Origin: Anthostomella pinea
Taxonomy: Eukaryota > Ascomycota > Sordariomycetes > Xylariales > Xylariaceae
Direction of reading: 5' to 3'
Assembly (NCBI GenBank): GCA_963556695.1
Contig: CAUWAG010000010.1
Span: 3,038,001 to 3,102,000 of the forward strand
DNA: 64,000 bases
Below are positions 1 through 10,999 of the stretch, piece by piece. Both the position numbers and the translations under genes were made by a program. The number at the start of each line of letters is the position of its first letter. Position 1 is the stretch's first letter. The notes beneath the pieces were generated by a model, which did no database searches, was not told the origin of the DNA, and saw only the letters and a list, made by a program, of their open reading frames with translations.

Positions 1-177
1 AGCTTGGGAAACACGACCGAAGCCTTCATGAAGGACTTGCGGAACTTTACAGTCGGAATCGACGCCAAAGAGGACATTCGGCTAAACATTAAGGAGTTGC
101 ACCTGACACATGGACTCGTTGAATACCTCACTATGGGTTACAACTGCCTATTTGGCCACATGGTAGCGGAAATTTAG
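1..177 (+). CDS. C-terminal end of an unknown gene (cut by window edge)
   Basis: Frame 1 is open from the first base to a TAG at 175-177, giving 58 codons with no internal stop and a plausible protein composition (reads SLGNTTEAFMKDL at the edge and ends GHMVAEI). The last methionines are internal, so the start lies outside the window. No family is recognisable. It could equally be a chance open frame, since nothing else supports it. Confidence 0.3.
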   Translation, partial: SLGNTTEAFMKDLRNFTVGIDAKEDIRLNIKELHLTHGLVEYLTMGYNCLFGHMVAEI

Positions 178-973
178 TTGGCGGCTCAGTTTGCAGCTCG
201 CACGATGGTAGGCAGGGCGGTTCCGGAGTAGGGTGGTAAAAGAATGGGTTGCGTGGAGAGGACGCTGGGTACAACTCAAAATAGGTAGCAGCAGGCGACC
301 GTGCAAACGGTGGTTCGGTGAACCACCGACTTGGCTCCATGAACACGCAGTAGTCAAGAGAGACACTTTGCAATGCACACCACATTGCCATGATCGTTGA
401 GGTATACTGAAGACGTGTTGATACTAGCCGATCGTGTGTGAACTTTCCCTCTCATTTCTCGTTAATCTATCAAGACATGAGGGCTGGTCAAGTCACGATA
501 CAGCACCCTTGATGGGGCAAAGCACCGGTCGCGCAACAATCAAGGCAGGTGGGCGTCGCATCCGACGCGAGACTCGGCCGTCCAATGCGATTCTATTTTC
601 TAATCCCGAGCTCTAGTAACCTCTTTCAAATATCCTTCAAGGGACAGCCACCTGCGAACCCCTATACCTCAGTAGCTTCATGTTCTGCCGGCAGTTCTAC
701 AATGGCGCCGCTGGTGTTTTCCATTGTTTAGCACCTGGCATCTGGCAGACTTATAGAAATAGTAGATGGTTAAGTCTTGGCAGTTGATGGATATTGCTCT
801 GGCGATTAGAGGATATAGAATTGGATTTTCTACCACCGGTCCCGCATTTCTGCCCTAGATCATTCTTTTCACTTTCTTTCCACCCATCGCTTCCCTTATT
901 CAGCCGCCTTGTGGCTATTGTATTTTCCCACCTTTTGAAAACTACATCCGACGATCCTCTCGATTGCAGAGCT
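178..973. other. intergenic, no gene seen
   Basis: Only short overlapping open frames without recognisable protein features. The last 150 bases before 974 are pyrimidine-rich, as in many fungal promoters, and would serve the F-box-like gene. Confidence 0.5.
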
Positions 974-2340
974 ATGGATCACTGTGACGAGCCCAGATGC
1001 CACGGCGCATGCGGCGGCAATACCCGACTACTCAAGATCAAGACATACTTCACACATCCCCATCCGTACCAGGGATTGTTTCCCTTGATCCTCCCTTTCA
1101 TCAAGTGCAGCACCAACTGCTACAAGCGGGTTTTGGATTATCAGCGAAGCGACTTTCAGTACATGGCAGATCCCCGCATCGACATGAACATATCAGACAT
1201 TGAGACAGAAATTGCGCAAGGCTGGAAGAAGCGCACGGTATGTGAACATGATCCCCTTTCTTCGTTTTCTTTCTGTCTTGCTGAGCCACGGCAACACGCT
1301 CACCCTGCAAGATACTAATCTTTCTGTTGCTCATCAAGATTCGAAATTCGACAGCTGTATGTGCCGTACGCCGGTCCAGTACGAAATGCCCCCTCCCCGC
1401 CTCTCCCTCGGCCACCTGTGCCGCCGGCACATGGAATATGGCTTGCCAAAGCCCATCTGACGACCTCCCCTCAAACCTTCTCGCCCTCCCCGTTGAGCTT
1501 TTGGTGAAGGTTATGGAATACGCCGAACCTTCTTATGAGATGCAAGGATTCATACTGCGAGCCTGCCGCACCAATCCTACCGCTGCGATGCCAACACAGT
1601 TGATGTTCTACGAGCGTCGAAAATGGGCAGAAATAAGTCTCTTCCAGGTGAACCGCGCTATTCGCCGTCTGGCAACTGGAATATGGGGCCAACCCGCTCG
1701 AGATGATGTGCTTTTCGACGCACAAAGGAATACCGTGGTCGTCCAAGGGGAGCGAGTCAGGAAATGCGACGACAGTGTCTCCGACCGTGGTTTCGATTAC
1801 AAGCCACTACTCATGCTGCAAGATTGGGGGGATCAATATCACTGGATCCGCCACAACGGCGTGCTTATGTTCCAAAGGCCCATGGGCCAAGTTATACCTT
1901 GGCACCAACCGACCAAGATGTCCATTCGCTTCCTAGAAGCAGTAAGGAAAATTACCATTGCGGACGACAACGATGCTATCTCGCAAGGTGACATCTGGGA
2001 GCATATATGGCGCTTCCTCGATGATTGCTTTGTCAACGCGCGGTTTATCACAATCGAAACACGTCACATGGACGCCTGTGGCGCCTGGCCGGGTATAAGA
2101 ACCAGGGACCATTACAAGGCACGCGACCTCTGGGTCCTTTCTGGCCTTCTTCGAGCAGAAAACTCGTCCGGAGAAAAGCAGAGAATCTTTCCTAACTTGG
2201 ACTGCGTCATAATTGAAAAAACCACAACTTCGTGCTCTTGGGAATGGGCCAACTGGCGACATGCACTTGTCACACGCTACACGGGAGAATGGTTATTCGA
2301 GACGGGAAAGGGCAACCAGCCAAATGTGTTGATCTCTTGA
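974..2340 (+). CDS. hypothetical protein with F-box-like segment
   Basis: Two exons, 974-1237 and 1339-2340, are joined by a 101-nt phase-0 intron (GTATGT donor, CTAAT-like branch site, AAG acceptor) to give 421 residues. The ATG at 974 is the first in frame with good coding character. After a Cys-rich N-terminal part, residues about 131-150 read LPSNLLALPVELLVKVM, which resembles the start of an F-box (LP.ELL..I), followed by a globular region rich in Trp and Arg as in fungal F-box/2EXR-type proteins. Those families usually act as substrate adaptors, but the function here is unknown. The splice model is inferred; an alternative is that only the second exon, from an internal Met, is expressed. 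Confidence 0.55.
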
Positions 2341-3080
2341 AGAAACAACATGTAAGATCATGGCAGGAGTTCGGGGTCTTTGGCGGCCACCGAGCCCAGA
2401 TACCGGAGACTAAAACACATTCACTGTGGGGTATTCAGCTCCAAGAGCTGGTCACTCCTCCGCAGCTTGCAATGAAGACTGGGAAGGTCCAAAGCCGCCA
2501 CGCTGGGAATAACGCCGCAGTACTGGTCTGGAGATGGCCAGTTTGCCGTTACTAGTTTTCTTCTCGCGAAGACCTCACGACAACGTAACGACAAATATTC
2601 AACACTGACCGACTTCCTGGCAACACTTTACTAGTCTCTGCTTTTATTCCCGCTCCTTTCTTTCTGACTTTCTTTTTCTTCTAATCACTGGAGACAACGA
2701 ATCTTCGCGATATTCGGATCGCCCAGGAGTCTTCAGACGTTCTGGAAGAATGAGTACCGCAAGATATAAGTCTTGACGTACTGCTGGACGATATCTCTTC
2801 GTCTTTTGGCGATGCTGATGGCTGATGACGAGGACGTCATCTCTTTTTCTCGCGGGGGGGGGACTTGATAGGCTATGCCGCGCCACACCGTGCCAAGCAC
2901 CGTGGCCGGCACGGATACAGCAGTAGATAGGCATCCACGTCTTGAAGACCTTATGTCTTCAAGAGGACCAAGACTAAACAAGCATTTGCACCACGCCTCA
3001 AGGAGCCTATCATTGGTGGTAACCTGAACCCCCAGGCACTAGCTTCGTACCGACGTGGATAGCTTAGGAGTTGGAGTTGG
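2341..3080. other. intergenic, possible degraded repeat
   Basis: No convincing gene. Around 2730-2870 weak reverse-transcriptase or integrase-like phrases appear in broken frames, but none is long enough to support a call. Confidence 0.35.
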
Positions 3081-3301
3081 TGTGAGATTTCAAAGTGTTC
3101 TATTGAAGGAGAGAAACCAGCAGTAGTTCCTGAAAGGCAGAAGGCCCTTATATATGTAAGGAATACAGAAAGAATGTATGTGAAAAGGACAGTGTGTCCT
3201 TTTCTAGCAATCCTAGCACAAAGGACAGATATGGGGTTTTGGTAGGATTGGTGACGTTGAGACCTCAGGGTGAACCAGAACCCCTAGATTCCAACAGTTG
3301 G
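3076..3301 (-). mobile_element. solo LTR of a copia-like retrotransposon
   Basis: The 216-bp segment 3081-3296 begins TGTGAG and ends CCAACA on the plus strand. Read on the minus strand it therefore runs TGTTGG...CTCACA, with the TG...CA termini of an LTR. It is bounded by the identical 5-bp direct repeat GTTGG at 3076-3080 and 3297-3301, the target-site duplication expected of LTR integration. A TATATAAG box on the minus strand near 3147-3155 sits where an LTR promoter would be. No gag-pol lies on either side, so this is the scar left by recombination between two LTRs. Assignment to Ty1/copia rests only on the TGTTGGAA-type start. Confidence 0.8.
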
Positions 3302-4660
3302 CCAGTCTGGTAAAGAGTCATAAGATTTTCTTTCGATGGATCAAGATACGTACACATCGTCTTCGGTGCACCATGACTCTGCCAGAGATGAATCACCGAG
3401 GCTGATGTTTATGGAGATGATGCTACAATTAACTTATCTGTCAACACCGTGAACAAATGGGGGGTTTTTTTCCCTCATACGGCTGTAACATCACCGGCCG
3501 GCCTCTTGGATACGGCAACTCCCCAAGAGTATCTACCGACAACGGGGGAAGCATTAGCTGGCACCGTCTTGCGCATCGATGAGCGAATTCCGGCCACCGA
3601 TCACGAGCTGGCTTTCAGAAGTCCTCAGCGGTAAAGCATTGGGATTTTTCGTCCGACTTGATATCAATTCAACCAGCAATATTGTAAGCACCTGCGAAAG
3701 AAACGGCACGTAAGCCTCTCCGTGTGGATGATTCAGGCGGGGAAATCACCTCGGATGATACGTAGAACAATGTAGCGGATTAACGTTAATATTAACGTTG
3801 ATGCACATCAACTGTTAATATCTGTAATGTTGTTCGGAACCTTGCCCGCACTCCTCGTTATTATGTGACTATAGCGGTGCGATGACGTTTAAAAAGTACC
3901 AGTCGCGAGATGAGCCGTGAACCTCGGCAAGGGGCAAGGGATACATGGGGGTGAGGTGGTGGCTCCGTCTCCCGTCCCGATACGGCACCATGGACCAGTC
4001 TCCAACCATGTTGAATTAGGCGCATGACCCGCACGGCGCCAGCTTGGTTGGCTTTATTATCTATTAACAGCGAGGCATGGCAGCGTCCGACCACTGTCAA
4101 CATGATGATGGCACCCGGTGGCAGCGAATGGCACCAGGCAGAGGCTATGCGAGTGCGTGTATCCCTACGAGTTTCCATAACTGTCGTCTGTCTTGGTCGA
4201 AACGGTGGGTGTTTGTAGCCACGTGAAGTCATAGCATAGAGGCACAAACAGACGCAGAGCACCGTGGGAAATCGTCTTTACAATTTCTTTGATGTGAACA
4301 GACAGCCCCGCAAATGGCCAACGAGCATCCCGTCTCACAGATGGCGCAAGAACAAAACAGACAGACTATTCCACCTCAACCATCCGCAGCACCAATAGAT
4401 CCCCGGCTCTCTTGCCCCACAAGGGCAAGGACCAATGACACCGTCTAGTAATTGATGTCAACAATCCGCAACACCATTTTATCCCCGACTTTCTTGCCCA
4501 AAAAGCAATGCGCCTGCTTGGATTGCTTACAATGGGTGCATGGAACCCCGTCCTCTTCTTGTACAAGTTGGCCCTTTACTACATACGATCTCAAGCAAGT
4601 CCACTCCACGTTTATATTGCCTCCTTCTTCTAAAAACCACTCGCACAGGCCAGCTAGGCC
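3302..4660. other. intergenic, no gene seen
   Basis: Short open frames only. A short AT-rich patch with repeated GTTAATATTAACGTT-like words lies at about 3780-3830. Nothing else stands out. Confidence 0.45.
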
Positions 4661-5189
4661 CTACCCATCGGGGCGGGCCAGCAGTGACAACATGCAATAC
4701 ATCAGCCTCTCTGCGTCTACGCCTTGTTGATACGGTGGGCCCATAGTGTCGAGCAACTCTGCCACACATCTTCCAAGCGATTTGAGGTCTTCGGTCATGC
4801 CCTCTTCGGGTGTGGGCTTCGGCTTGGAGGCTGCACCGACATCGTGCTTGGGTCGCTTGGCCTGGGGATCCACCGGACCCCCCCCCCCCCCAGACCGCTT
4901 CCGGCCGGAGCTCGACGTCGAGCTCGATGTGTCGGCGGTGATCTGCGAGTTGGATGGGGTAAGTGGGAGGTGTGCGGTCCGGAAGTCGAAAGGGGGCTCG
5001 GGTGGGCTTACATTGGACTTGTTAAGAGCCACCAGAATCTTGTCCACTTTGGTGTCAGCTCGTCCGTCACTTGCTCAAGCTTCGTGAGTCTCATGGGTTC
5101 TCCGCTGTCTCTTGCTCAAGCTTCGTCAGGCTCATGGCGCGCGCGGCCAATGTTATCGCCGCTTCCTGCAGTCCTGTATCGTTCGACAT
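4661..5189 (-). pseudogene. broken unknown gene with 41-bp tandem duplication
   Basis: Minus-strand frame 5047-4661 encodes 128 residues (MDKILVALNKSN...) with a Ser-rich stretch, a basic patch (GRKRSGGGGG) and a KRPKHD nuclear-signal-like motif, then a globular tail. Upstream, an ATG at 5189 opens MSNDTGLQEAAITLAARAM, reaching MSLTKLEQ before a stop. The words coding LTKLEQ occur twice, 41 nt apart, so a tandem duplication that is not a multiple of three breaks the frame. A further one-base slip near 5055 separates the TDEL segment from the VDKIL segment. If both are undone the pieces would be one protein beginning with an amphipathic helix. Function unknown. Confidence 0.5.
5070..5126. repeat. 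41-bp tandem duplication
   Basis: CTTGCTCAAGCTTCGT occurs at 5070-5085 and 5111-5126. Similarity extends through CTCATGG after four differing bases. The period of 41 nt is not divisible by three. Confidence 0.75.
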
Positions 5190-5805
5190 TCTAGAACATG
5201 TCAGCTAGGATTCAGTATCAAGTTCCAAGTGATTACACCACAGAATGCCATATGGACAGCGGACGGGCAGAAAAGGGGTACTTACTGCCATTCTCAAGCA
5301 GAGTATCCAGCCGAACTAAGCATTTTACAAACATACACACACAATCCTAAGCTAGCATGCGGCAACGACAAGAGTACGTTTTTCGACGACCACGCTTTTA
5401 AACTAACGGTCGTATATATTAACCGTTGTCGGATGTGGTGGTGGCTCAGGGTGTGTCCCTAGGTGGTCTGTGCGCTGTGGGTGGGATGGTTGCCCCACAG
5501 CTCCGTTACAATCCGTGGATAAAAGTCTCCGCCCGATCCCCATTTTTACCCTTCCATCTACTGCGCCTGTGACGGCCTGCACAGACCTTCCCACATGACA
5601 AGCCGATACTTCCCAATAAGGGAAGGATCTGACCAGAGGATCCCCTTAAAGCGGCAACCTCCCACTGTACCTATCTCTCTCTCTCTCTTCCTTTCCTCTC
5701 TAGTCTTGATATTCTCGTCAATAGAGTAATAGCTGCTTGCTGCAGGCCATGTCCCAGCTCCCCAGTATGCTCGCCGTGACAGCGCCCTCTAATTCAATTG
5801 AACCA
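5190..5805. other. intergenic, no gene seen
   Basis: No coding signal. A short TCTCTCTC pyrimidine run lies near 5675-5690. The right end is the left flank of the mariner element. Confidence 0.45.
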
Positions 5806-7090
5806 TAACGCACCCAATTCTGGTGATAAAATTCTCAAATAAATTATATTTAATAGCTAAGTCAATACTGTGTATACCAACCACCAGCGCGCCTCACTGC
5901 AGCCATTCGGTCCTCCAGTGACTCCATCAAGACCCGAACTTGCTCCGGATTGATCTCTGACCACGCCTGCTCAATTAATTCGTGTGTGTAGCGATAATAG
6001 GGGATATTGTTCTTTAATTCAGAAAATTCAGGCTCAATCTCACGTATCTTCTTCTTTGGAAGTCGCTAAACATACTCAATTGGGTTCATATTGGGACTGT
6101 GAGGAGGCCAGTCAATACAGTGGATGCCATGCTCCTCTATCCACTCCGGAACACCGCCAGTAAGGTGGATTTTCGCGTTATCTTGAACAAAAGGATCTCC
6201 AGTCTCATAGAATAGAAGCAGGCCTTCCTTAAGAACCCACTTATATGACTCTGTGGATACTCCTTCGCGCGGAGCATCTGGATCGAGTGAGCAGAAGACC
6301 AATTTGCCTAGTCCTCCTTCTTTGTTGCATAGCCAGATCATAGACCATATCATTATCAAAATACGAGATTTGCCGTGATCTGTCTTGTTTATGAGATCAT
6401 AACGGTACCGCTCTAAAGAGAATCGGATGGCCTAATTACCTGGATTACCAGATGAGTTTTGGACCGTAGATTTATCTGAGAATATAGCTCGTAACAACTC
6501 CCTTAGGCGTTCTGGTGTGCTGTAATAATTGGCAAAAGCGAGCCTCTTCTGAGCGTCCTTATCCGTGAGCTTGATTCGCTTTGCTGCGCGCCACTTCTGG
6601 AGGCTGTGTGCGTGATATATCCTCTTGATAGTCTTAGAAGAGCATGAAATACAGGCTTCATTTTGGATCTTTTGCCACGTCACCCTGGGGAGCTCTCTTG
6701 CCTTCTCGATCATATGAGCGCGTTCACGAGTGTTCAAAACGGGTGGACGACCGCTTCTTTGGGCAGATTTTAGTGTAGAGATGGCCTCAAAGTTAGTGGT
6801 GATATCGGAGACAATTTTCAGGTGCTTCGTTTTGAACACGGTTACAACATCCCTGCATGTTCTGCCGTTGATTTGTGCCGCCACAATTGCCAAGCGAGCT
6901 TCTGAAGTGAATTTGCCGTTAGCGACGCGATTGCCGCTCAATTCATCTCCAAAAGATCGTAAATCTATTATTAATTGTGGTGTTGAGAGAGTGGTGAAGT
7001 CGAAGGGTGATTGACGCGTTGTTTTGATCTGAAGAAGATTGTGGTGGGTCAGGCAGAGAGTTTTGTCCACCCAGTTTACCACCGCGTATA
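5806..7090 (-). mobile_element. Tc1/mariner-type DNA transposon, inactive
   Basis: About 1.28 kb bounded by TA dinucleotides at 5806-5807 and 7087-7090. The first ~30 bases inside each end are imperfect inverted matches: the left end reads CTGGTGATAAAATTCTC, the right end inverted reads CTGGGTGGACAAAACTCTC, and most differences are transitions. Size, TA target and a minus-strand DD34E transposase agree with Tc1/mariner. The ends are inferred by eye. Confidence 0.75.
5862..7082 (-). pseudogene. Tc1/mariner transposase, two in-frame stops
   Basis: One continuous minus-strand frame encodes a Tc1-like transposase of roughly 400 codons. The N-terminal part has the helix-turn-helix (RLAIVAAQING.TCRDVV) followed by a GRPPVL linker. 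FSDKS holds the first catalytic Asp, VQDNAKIH the second, and NPIEYV the Glu, with 34 residues between the last two (DD34E). Two TAG codons interrupt it, at 6432-6434 (after NPGN) and 6066-6068 (after NPIEYV). In relatives both positions are typically Trp (NPG-x-W; NPIE.VWR), so each is explained by TGG to TAG, a G-to-A change. No good ATG remains at the 5' end. The copy cannot make active transposase. Confidence 0.88.
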
Positions 7091-8944
7091 GACGCGCTGC
7101 AGCCGTATTTAGGTGTAAATCCGTCCGTACCAGGTAGACTTAAGACAACCAACAAACACACATGAATGAACCGAATATTCCGCACGACGAATTCTCACAA
7201 CCGTATATATACTATTAACCTTAAATTGTACTCATTAGTATATACTTAGATAATATTTATAATATGAACTTAAAAGCCTAGTGGTTGGGAAACGTACTTT
7301 TATCGAGTTATTAAAAGATATTAAGGTTTAAAACATCGACTTGTCAAACTTCGGTGTGCAGAATACTGTTCATTTGTTCGTAGATTACCTAAGTGTTCTA
7401 CTGCTACCTGGGGTGGATGTATTTGTATGCAAATACAATACTAACGCGTCCAACTGGCATTACGGCTGAGCAGTGGGGCAACGGTTGCCAGTCGACCGTT
7501 CCTATAGCGCTTGGACCACTCTGATCCCCCGCGCACAGACCACCTCTAACACACACTCTGAGCCACCACATCTGACATGACTTAATAATAACGACAATGA
7601 AAGTACGCTTTATAACTGTAACGCTTTTAAATTAACGTTGTAAATACCGATCTAACTATATGTTAATAAGTACGGTCTAAAGCTATTAATATATTTATAT
7701 ATATATATATCGATATATACGACGTTTTAACGCTATTAACAATGTTAAATACCGTACTTTTATCGTTATTATTAGACGACGTTAATTATATAGCTATATG
7801 TTTACACTTTTAAAGCAACGGCGTGTATATTGTTACGTAAATATACTAATAGCTTTGAATCATAGCTCAAAGTACATATACACAACAACATATACGACTT
7901 TAACGTAAGAGCGTTATCGTTAAGAAACGTACTTATTAGCTATCTGCCGCCAGCTCAACTTTATATGTGTGTGTACAGAAAGTTAATATGGGGCTAGACA
8001 CTCGGCTTAAGAACGGCAGTACATGCGTTAACGATAGAACGGACGAGCTGCGTATGACTCGGCCGGCGTCCGGGGTATCGGGTCGAAGAGTAGATGATGA
8101 TAGGAAGCAGTGACTGTGCTTATGGTAGTGACAGAGCACCGCGATGATCGGGTGGCGGCAGCTTGATGTTGACGAGAGGAAGAGGGTGATGGGGGGGAGA
8201 GAGTGACTGGGGAGAGAGTGATGGGGGCACGAAGGTGATGGGGCGATGAGGGGACACCGTTTCCTCATCTGTTGAGATATTGTGCAGTTTGGGAAGGCGC
8301 AAATGGTGGCATGATGCGCACCTTCTGCAGTTGTAGCCAAGCTCCTTCCCACCTGCGTGCGTGCCGGGCTGCTGCCTGGTGGTGGACCAGGTGGTGTTGC
8401 AGGTGCTGGTGCTGGTGGAGGTGGAGGTGGTGGGCGCGCCTGCCTCCCTGAAGTCGAGTGCAAAGTTGGCCCCTAACAAATCACTGCACCATGCACTCTT
8501 TTGTTTCGAGTTCTCACCAGTGCTTCGTCGGCTTTCGTTTGGGCTTCGACATACTCTAAGTCCGACAGATCCCCGGACCGACATACCTCAGACAAACTCC
8601 CAGTCCGGCTGCCTAACGACACCCCATATCTACCCATCACCTTCGCCCGCTTCTCGCCTGCCGGCGTGTCTGTGACCCTACCAACCGCTCCTCACCTCGT
8701 CCACTCATCCATCTCAACAGACAGATTTGGCCTCTCCTGCGCCGACATCCGACGTGGGGATTGTCAAGGTAGCCAAAAAGACCATGAACCAGGGTGGCCG
8801 ACCTTCAAATATCGAGCTGAAGCAGAGGCTAGCTAACGCACAAGCAGAGGGCAATATTCGTCATAGCCCCCGCGAGACCAACGATCGGGGGCCAGTGGCC
8901 TCCCCATCTCGTACACCGGTAAGCACCCCATCGATGACGCCGGT
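7091..8944. other. TA-rich degenerate DNA, then low-complexity DNA
   Basis: 7200-7935 is dominated by TA, TTAA and TATATA words with recurring ACGTT/AACG fragments and no open frame of note, as in old RIP-treated repeats. 7936-8360 is purine-rich on one strand (GGGGAGAGAGTGA words), and 8390-8440 is a GGTGCTGGTGGAGG run. From 8727 a 73-codon frame (containing MNQGGRPSNIELKQRLA) ends in TGA overlapping the ATG at 8945; it may be a leading part of the next gene shifted out of frame. Confidence 0.5.
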
Positions 8945-9739
8945 ATGAGCGACGAGATAGATGATGACCGGTCACTGAACAAGCCACGATGCGTCAAACC
9001 AAGACCGCCCGCCACCAAGCGTGGCATGACCGAGACGGGATCGGTGACGATTCCTAAAAATATCACCCCGGCAAGACTTGAAAAGATGTTCCCTGCCCTT
9101 TCCCACCTCGTCATCTTGTCTGAGGTCGATTTCGCTGGCGTATCTTTGCTGTGGAACAGGCCCACTCCATCGAGCGACGACAAGCTAGACTTGGCCTCCA
9201 TCCCACGATTGCCGTCCTTTAAGAAAGAGGAGGACGACTACTTGGACTTAACCTCCATCCCCCAAGCTGAGCAGGCCAACGAGGGTCAGGGGTCTTACCC
9301 ACACCCATACAGACTGCGCTTTGCAACTCGCCGGGAGGCACATGAACGACGTATCGCCGCCGAACGAGGCGAGCTCGTGTAAGTACATTTTCGAGTCTAT
9401 TATTTCGCACGTCTCCAGCTGACCGAGGAGGAGACTGCCGAGCTGACATCCAGGGTCCAGTCCAACGACTGGTTGAGGTTCTGGAAGTACTTCGTCGCCA
9501 TCTCCAAAACACACCTATGTGACCTCTTCACCTGGGGTTTATGTTCCGACCGTGCCGAGACCTACACCACTATCCACCCCTCACCGAGCTCCTACCACAC
9601 CCCATCTGGGAAGGCCGTGTCGCCAACCTTAGATAAGTCTTACAGACCGTCGTGGGTCGCCCGATCCCCGACCATATGGCAGTGTTTGGAGAGCAACGTC
9701 TTTGTGTTTGGAGGACGGCTAGCCAAGATGATGATCTAG
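8945..9739 (+). CDS. hypothetical protein, two exons, possibly decayed
   Basis: Exon 8945-9376 (MSDEIDDDRSL...) and exon 9419-9739 (LTEEETAELTSR...FGGRLAKMMI) join in phase 0 across a 42-nt intron with a weak GTGTAA donor and a CCAG acceptor, giving 250 residues. The N-terminal half is acidic and basic by turns, with two similar DLASIP/DLTSIP repeats around residues 85-110. The C-terminal part contains NDWLRFWKYFV and a Cys-containing tail. No family recognised. The unusually short intron, the TGA/ATG overlap with an upstream 73-codon frame and the repeat-rich setting make it equally possible that this is a decaying gene. Confidence 0.4.
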
Positions 9740-10440
9740 AACAGGGCCATTTGAATACAATCGAATTTCCTCAAGCCAGAGTGAAATATCACCACTAGGG
9801 TTTGTGCAGGTATGATATCAGCGTCTCTGCTGTGAATGAATATTCTGTTCGTCTTCACAACCGCTGCGCTGATGTGCACGAACCGTGGCTTGATGTAGTC
9901 GGTCGATAAGTTGAGTGGGATGCGAGGTGGGTTGTGCCAGCATGTTGGCCTCCAAGTCCATGGAAAATGAGATGCCATAGTCTACAACGCGGTCTAAATT
10001 AAGGCTAGACCGTGATGTGCATTTCTGTCCACTTTTAGTTCAGGACCCAAATCACAATGGCTTGCTTTGGATTGATTCCCTACGTCTTGGACCGTGCTGC
10101 ACGTCACGCCATCGACCGAAAGAACTGAGTTCTCGATTCAGACTTGAACTCTCATAGCGCCCTGCACCTTAAATCCTATCAGAAACCAATATGATAAACA
10201 GGTAATTTGGTAATCGGGAGACGGTAGGAGTCTGACACTGGCACCGCATGCATTGACATATACATTTCCTTCCTGAAGAGATGGTGGATTTATCGTATTG
10301 GGACCGTGAACAGGAAAGGCTCCAAGCGGCTCAGCGATGTTGAATTCGACCTAGTGGGCAATCTCGATGACTCCAGGCCCAATACTATCCCGAGCGCCGG
10401 CAGCCCCAAAACAAACAACACGTCAAAATCACGCCGCAGC
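9740..10440. other. intergenic, no gene seen
   Basis: Between the hypothetical gene and the 3' end of the thioredoxin gene. No coding or repeat structure visible. Confidence 0.45.
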
Positions 10441-10806
10441 CTACTGTCTCTTTTTCGCGAGCCCTCCTAGCTTCTCCGCCGCAGCCCGGAGATCCGGCAC
10501 ATTGGCGCCCTGGATCATCTTGTGGCCGTTGACAGCGACCTGCTTGCCCTCCTTGAAGAACATGAACGTCGGCATGGCGCTCACGCCGTAGGTGCGCGCG
10601 GCGTCCTGGGCATGGTCGACGTTCACTTTGGCAAAGGCCAGGACGCCCGGGATGGCGTGCTTGTCGGCGAGCGCCTGGTACTGCGGGGCGATGACCTTGC
10701 AGGGACCGCACCAGTCGGCGAAGAAGTCGACGGCGACGTATGTGGTCGATCTGAAGAGCGCGTCGAGCTCGGCGCCCGAGTTGATGTGGTGGATCTTGTT
10801 GCTCAT
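10441..10806 (-). CDS. thioredoxin
   Basis: A 121-residue single-exon protein of classic thioredoxin length. The active site WCGPC is at residues 32-36, preceded by VDFFAD, and the cis-proline motif AMPTF has Pro79. The start is the ATG giving MSNKIHHINSG. The frame stays open upstream into a 15-bp tandem repeat, but that part (a WVVSA repeat) is not protein-like. Thioredoxins reduce disulfides of cytosolic or mitochondrial targets with electrons from thioredoxin reductase; no clear targeting peptide is present, so the cytosol is likely. It is the only intact, clearly functional-looking gene between about 9.8 and 18.3 kb, within transposon debris. Confidence 0.93.
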   Translation of the reverse strand: MSNKIHHINSGAELDALFRSTTYVAVDFFADWCGPCKVIAPQYQALADKHAIPGVLAFAKVNVDHAQDAARTYGVSAMPTFMFFKEGKQVAVNGHKMIQGANVPDLRAAAEKLGGLAKKRQ

Positions 10807-10924
10807 CGTGTTGCTGTCGATTGTAGGTCGAGTCGTGGCTGAAACGGGATGGGATGTCGTCAAAATCTTCGGAGAAGATTTTTCCGCGACCCGTTCTATT
10901 TCTGTATCTGGGTTAGTGATTCCC

Positions 10925-10999
10925 GCACTGGCCACCCAAGCACTGACCACCCAAGCACTGACCACCCAAGCACTGACCATCTAAGCGCTGACCATTTGC
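10925..10999. repeat. 15-bp minisatellite, five units
   Basis: Five consecutive units of GCACTGACCACCCAA, the first and last two with 1-6 substitutions. It lies 119 bp upstream of the thioredoxin start codon, within its likely promoter or 5' UTR. Confidence 0.85.

Noticed and set aside
2700..2980. Reverse-transcriptase or integrase fragment (e.g. RRDIVQQYVKTY)
   Set aside because: The phrase lacks the Cys residues and continuity of an integrase zinc finger, and neighbouring frames are closed.
7936..8463. Proline-rich protein on the minus strand
   Set aside because: It results from GGTGCTGGTGGAGG-type low-complexity DNA, with no conserved segment.
10441..10980. Longer thioredoxin start giving a WVVSA-repeat leader
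   Set aside because: The extra N-terminus is only the 15-bp minisatellite read through; the ATG giving MSNKIHH matches normal thioredoxin length.
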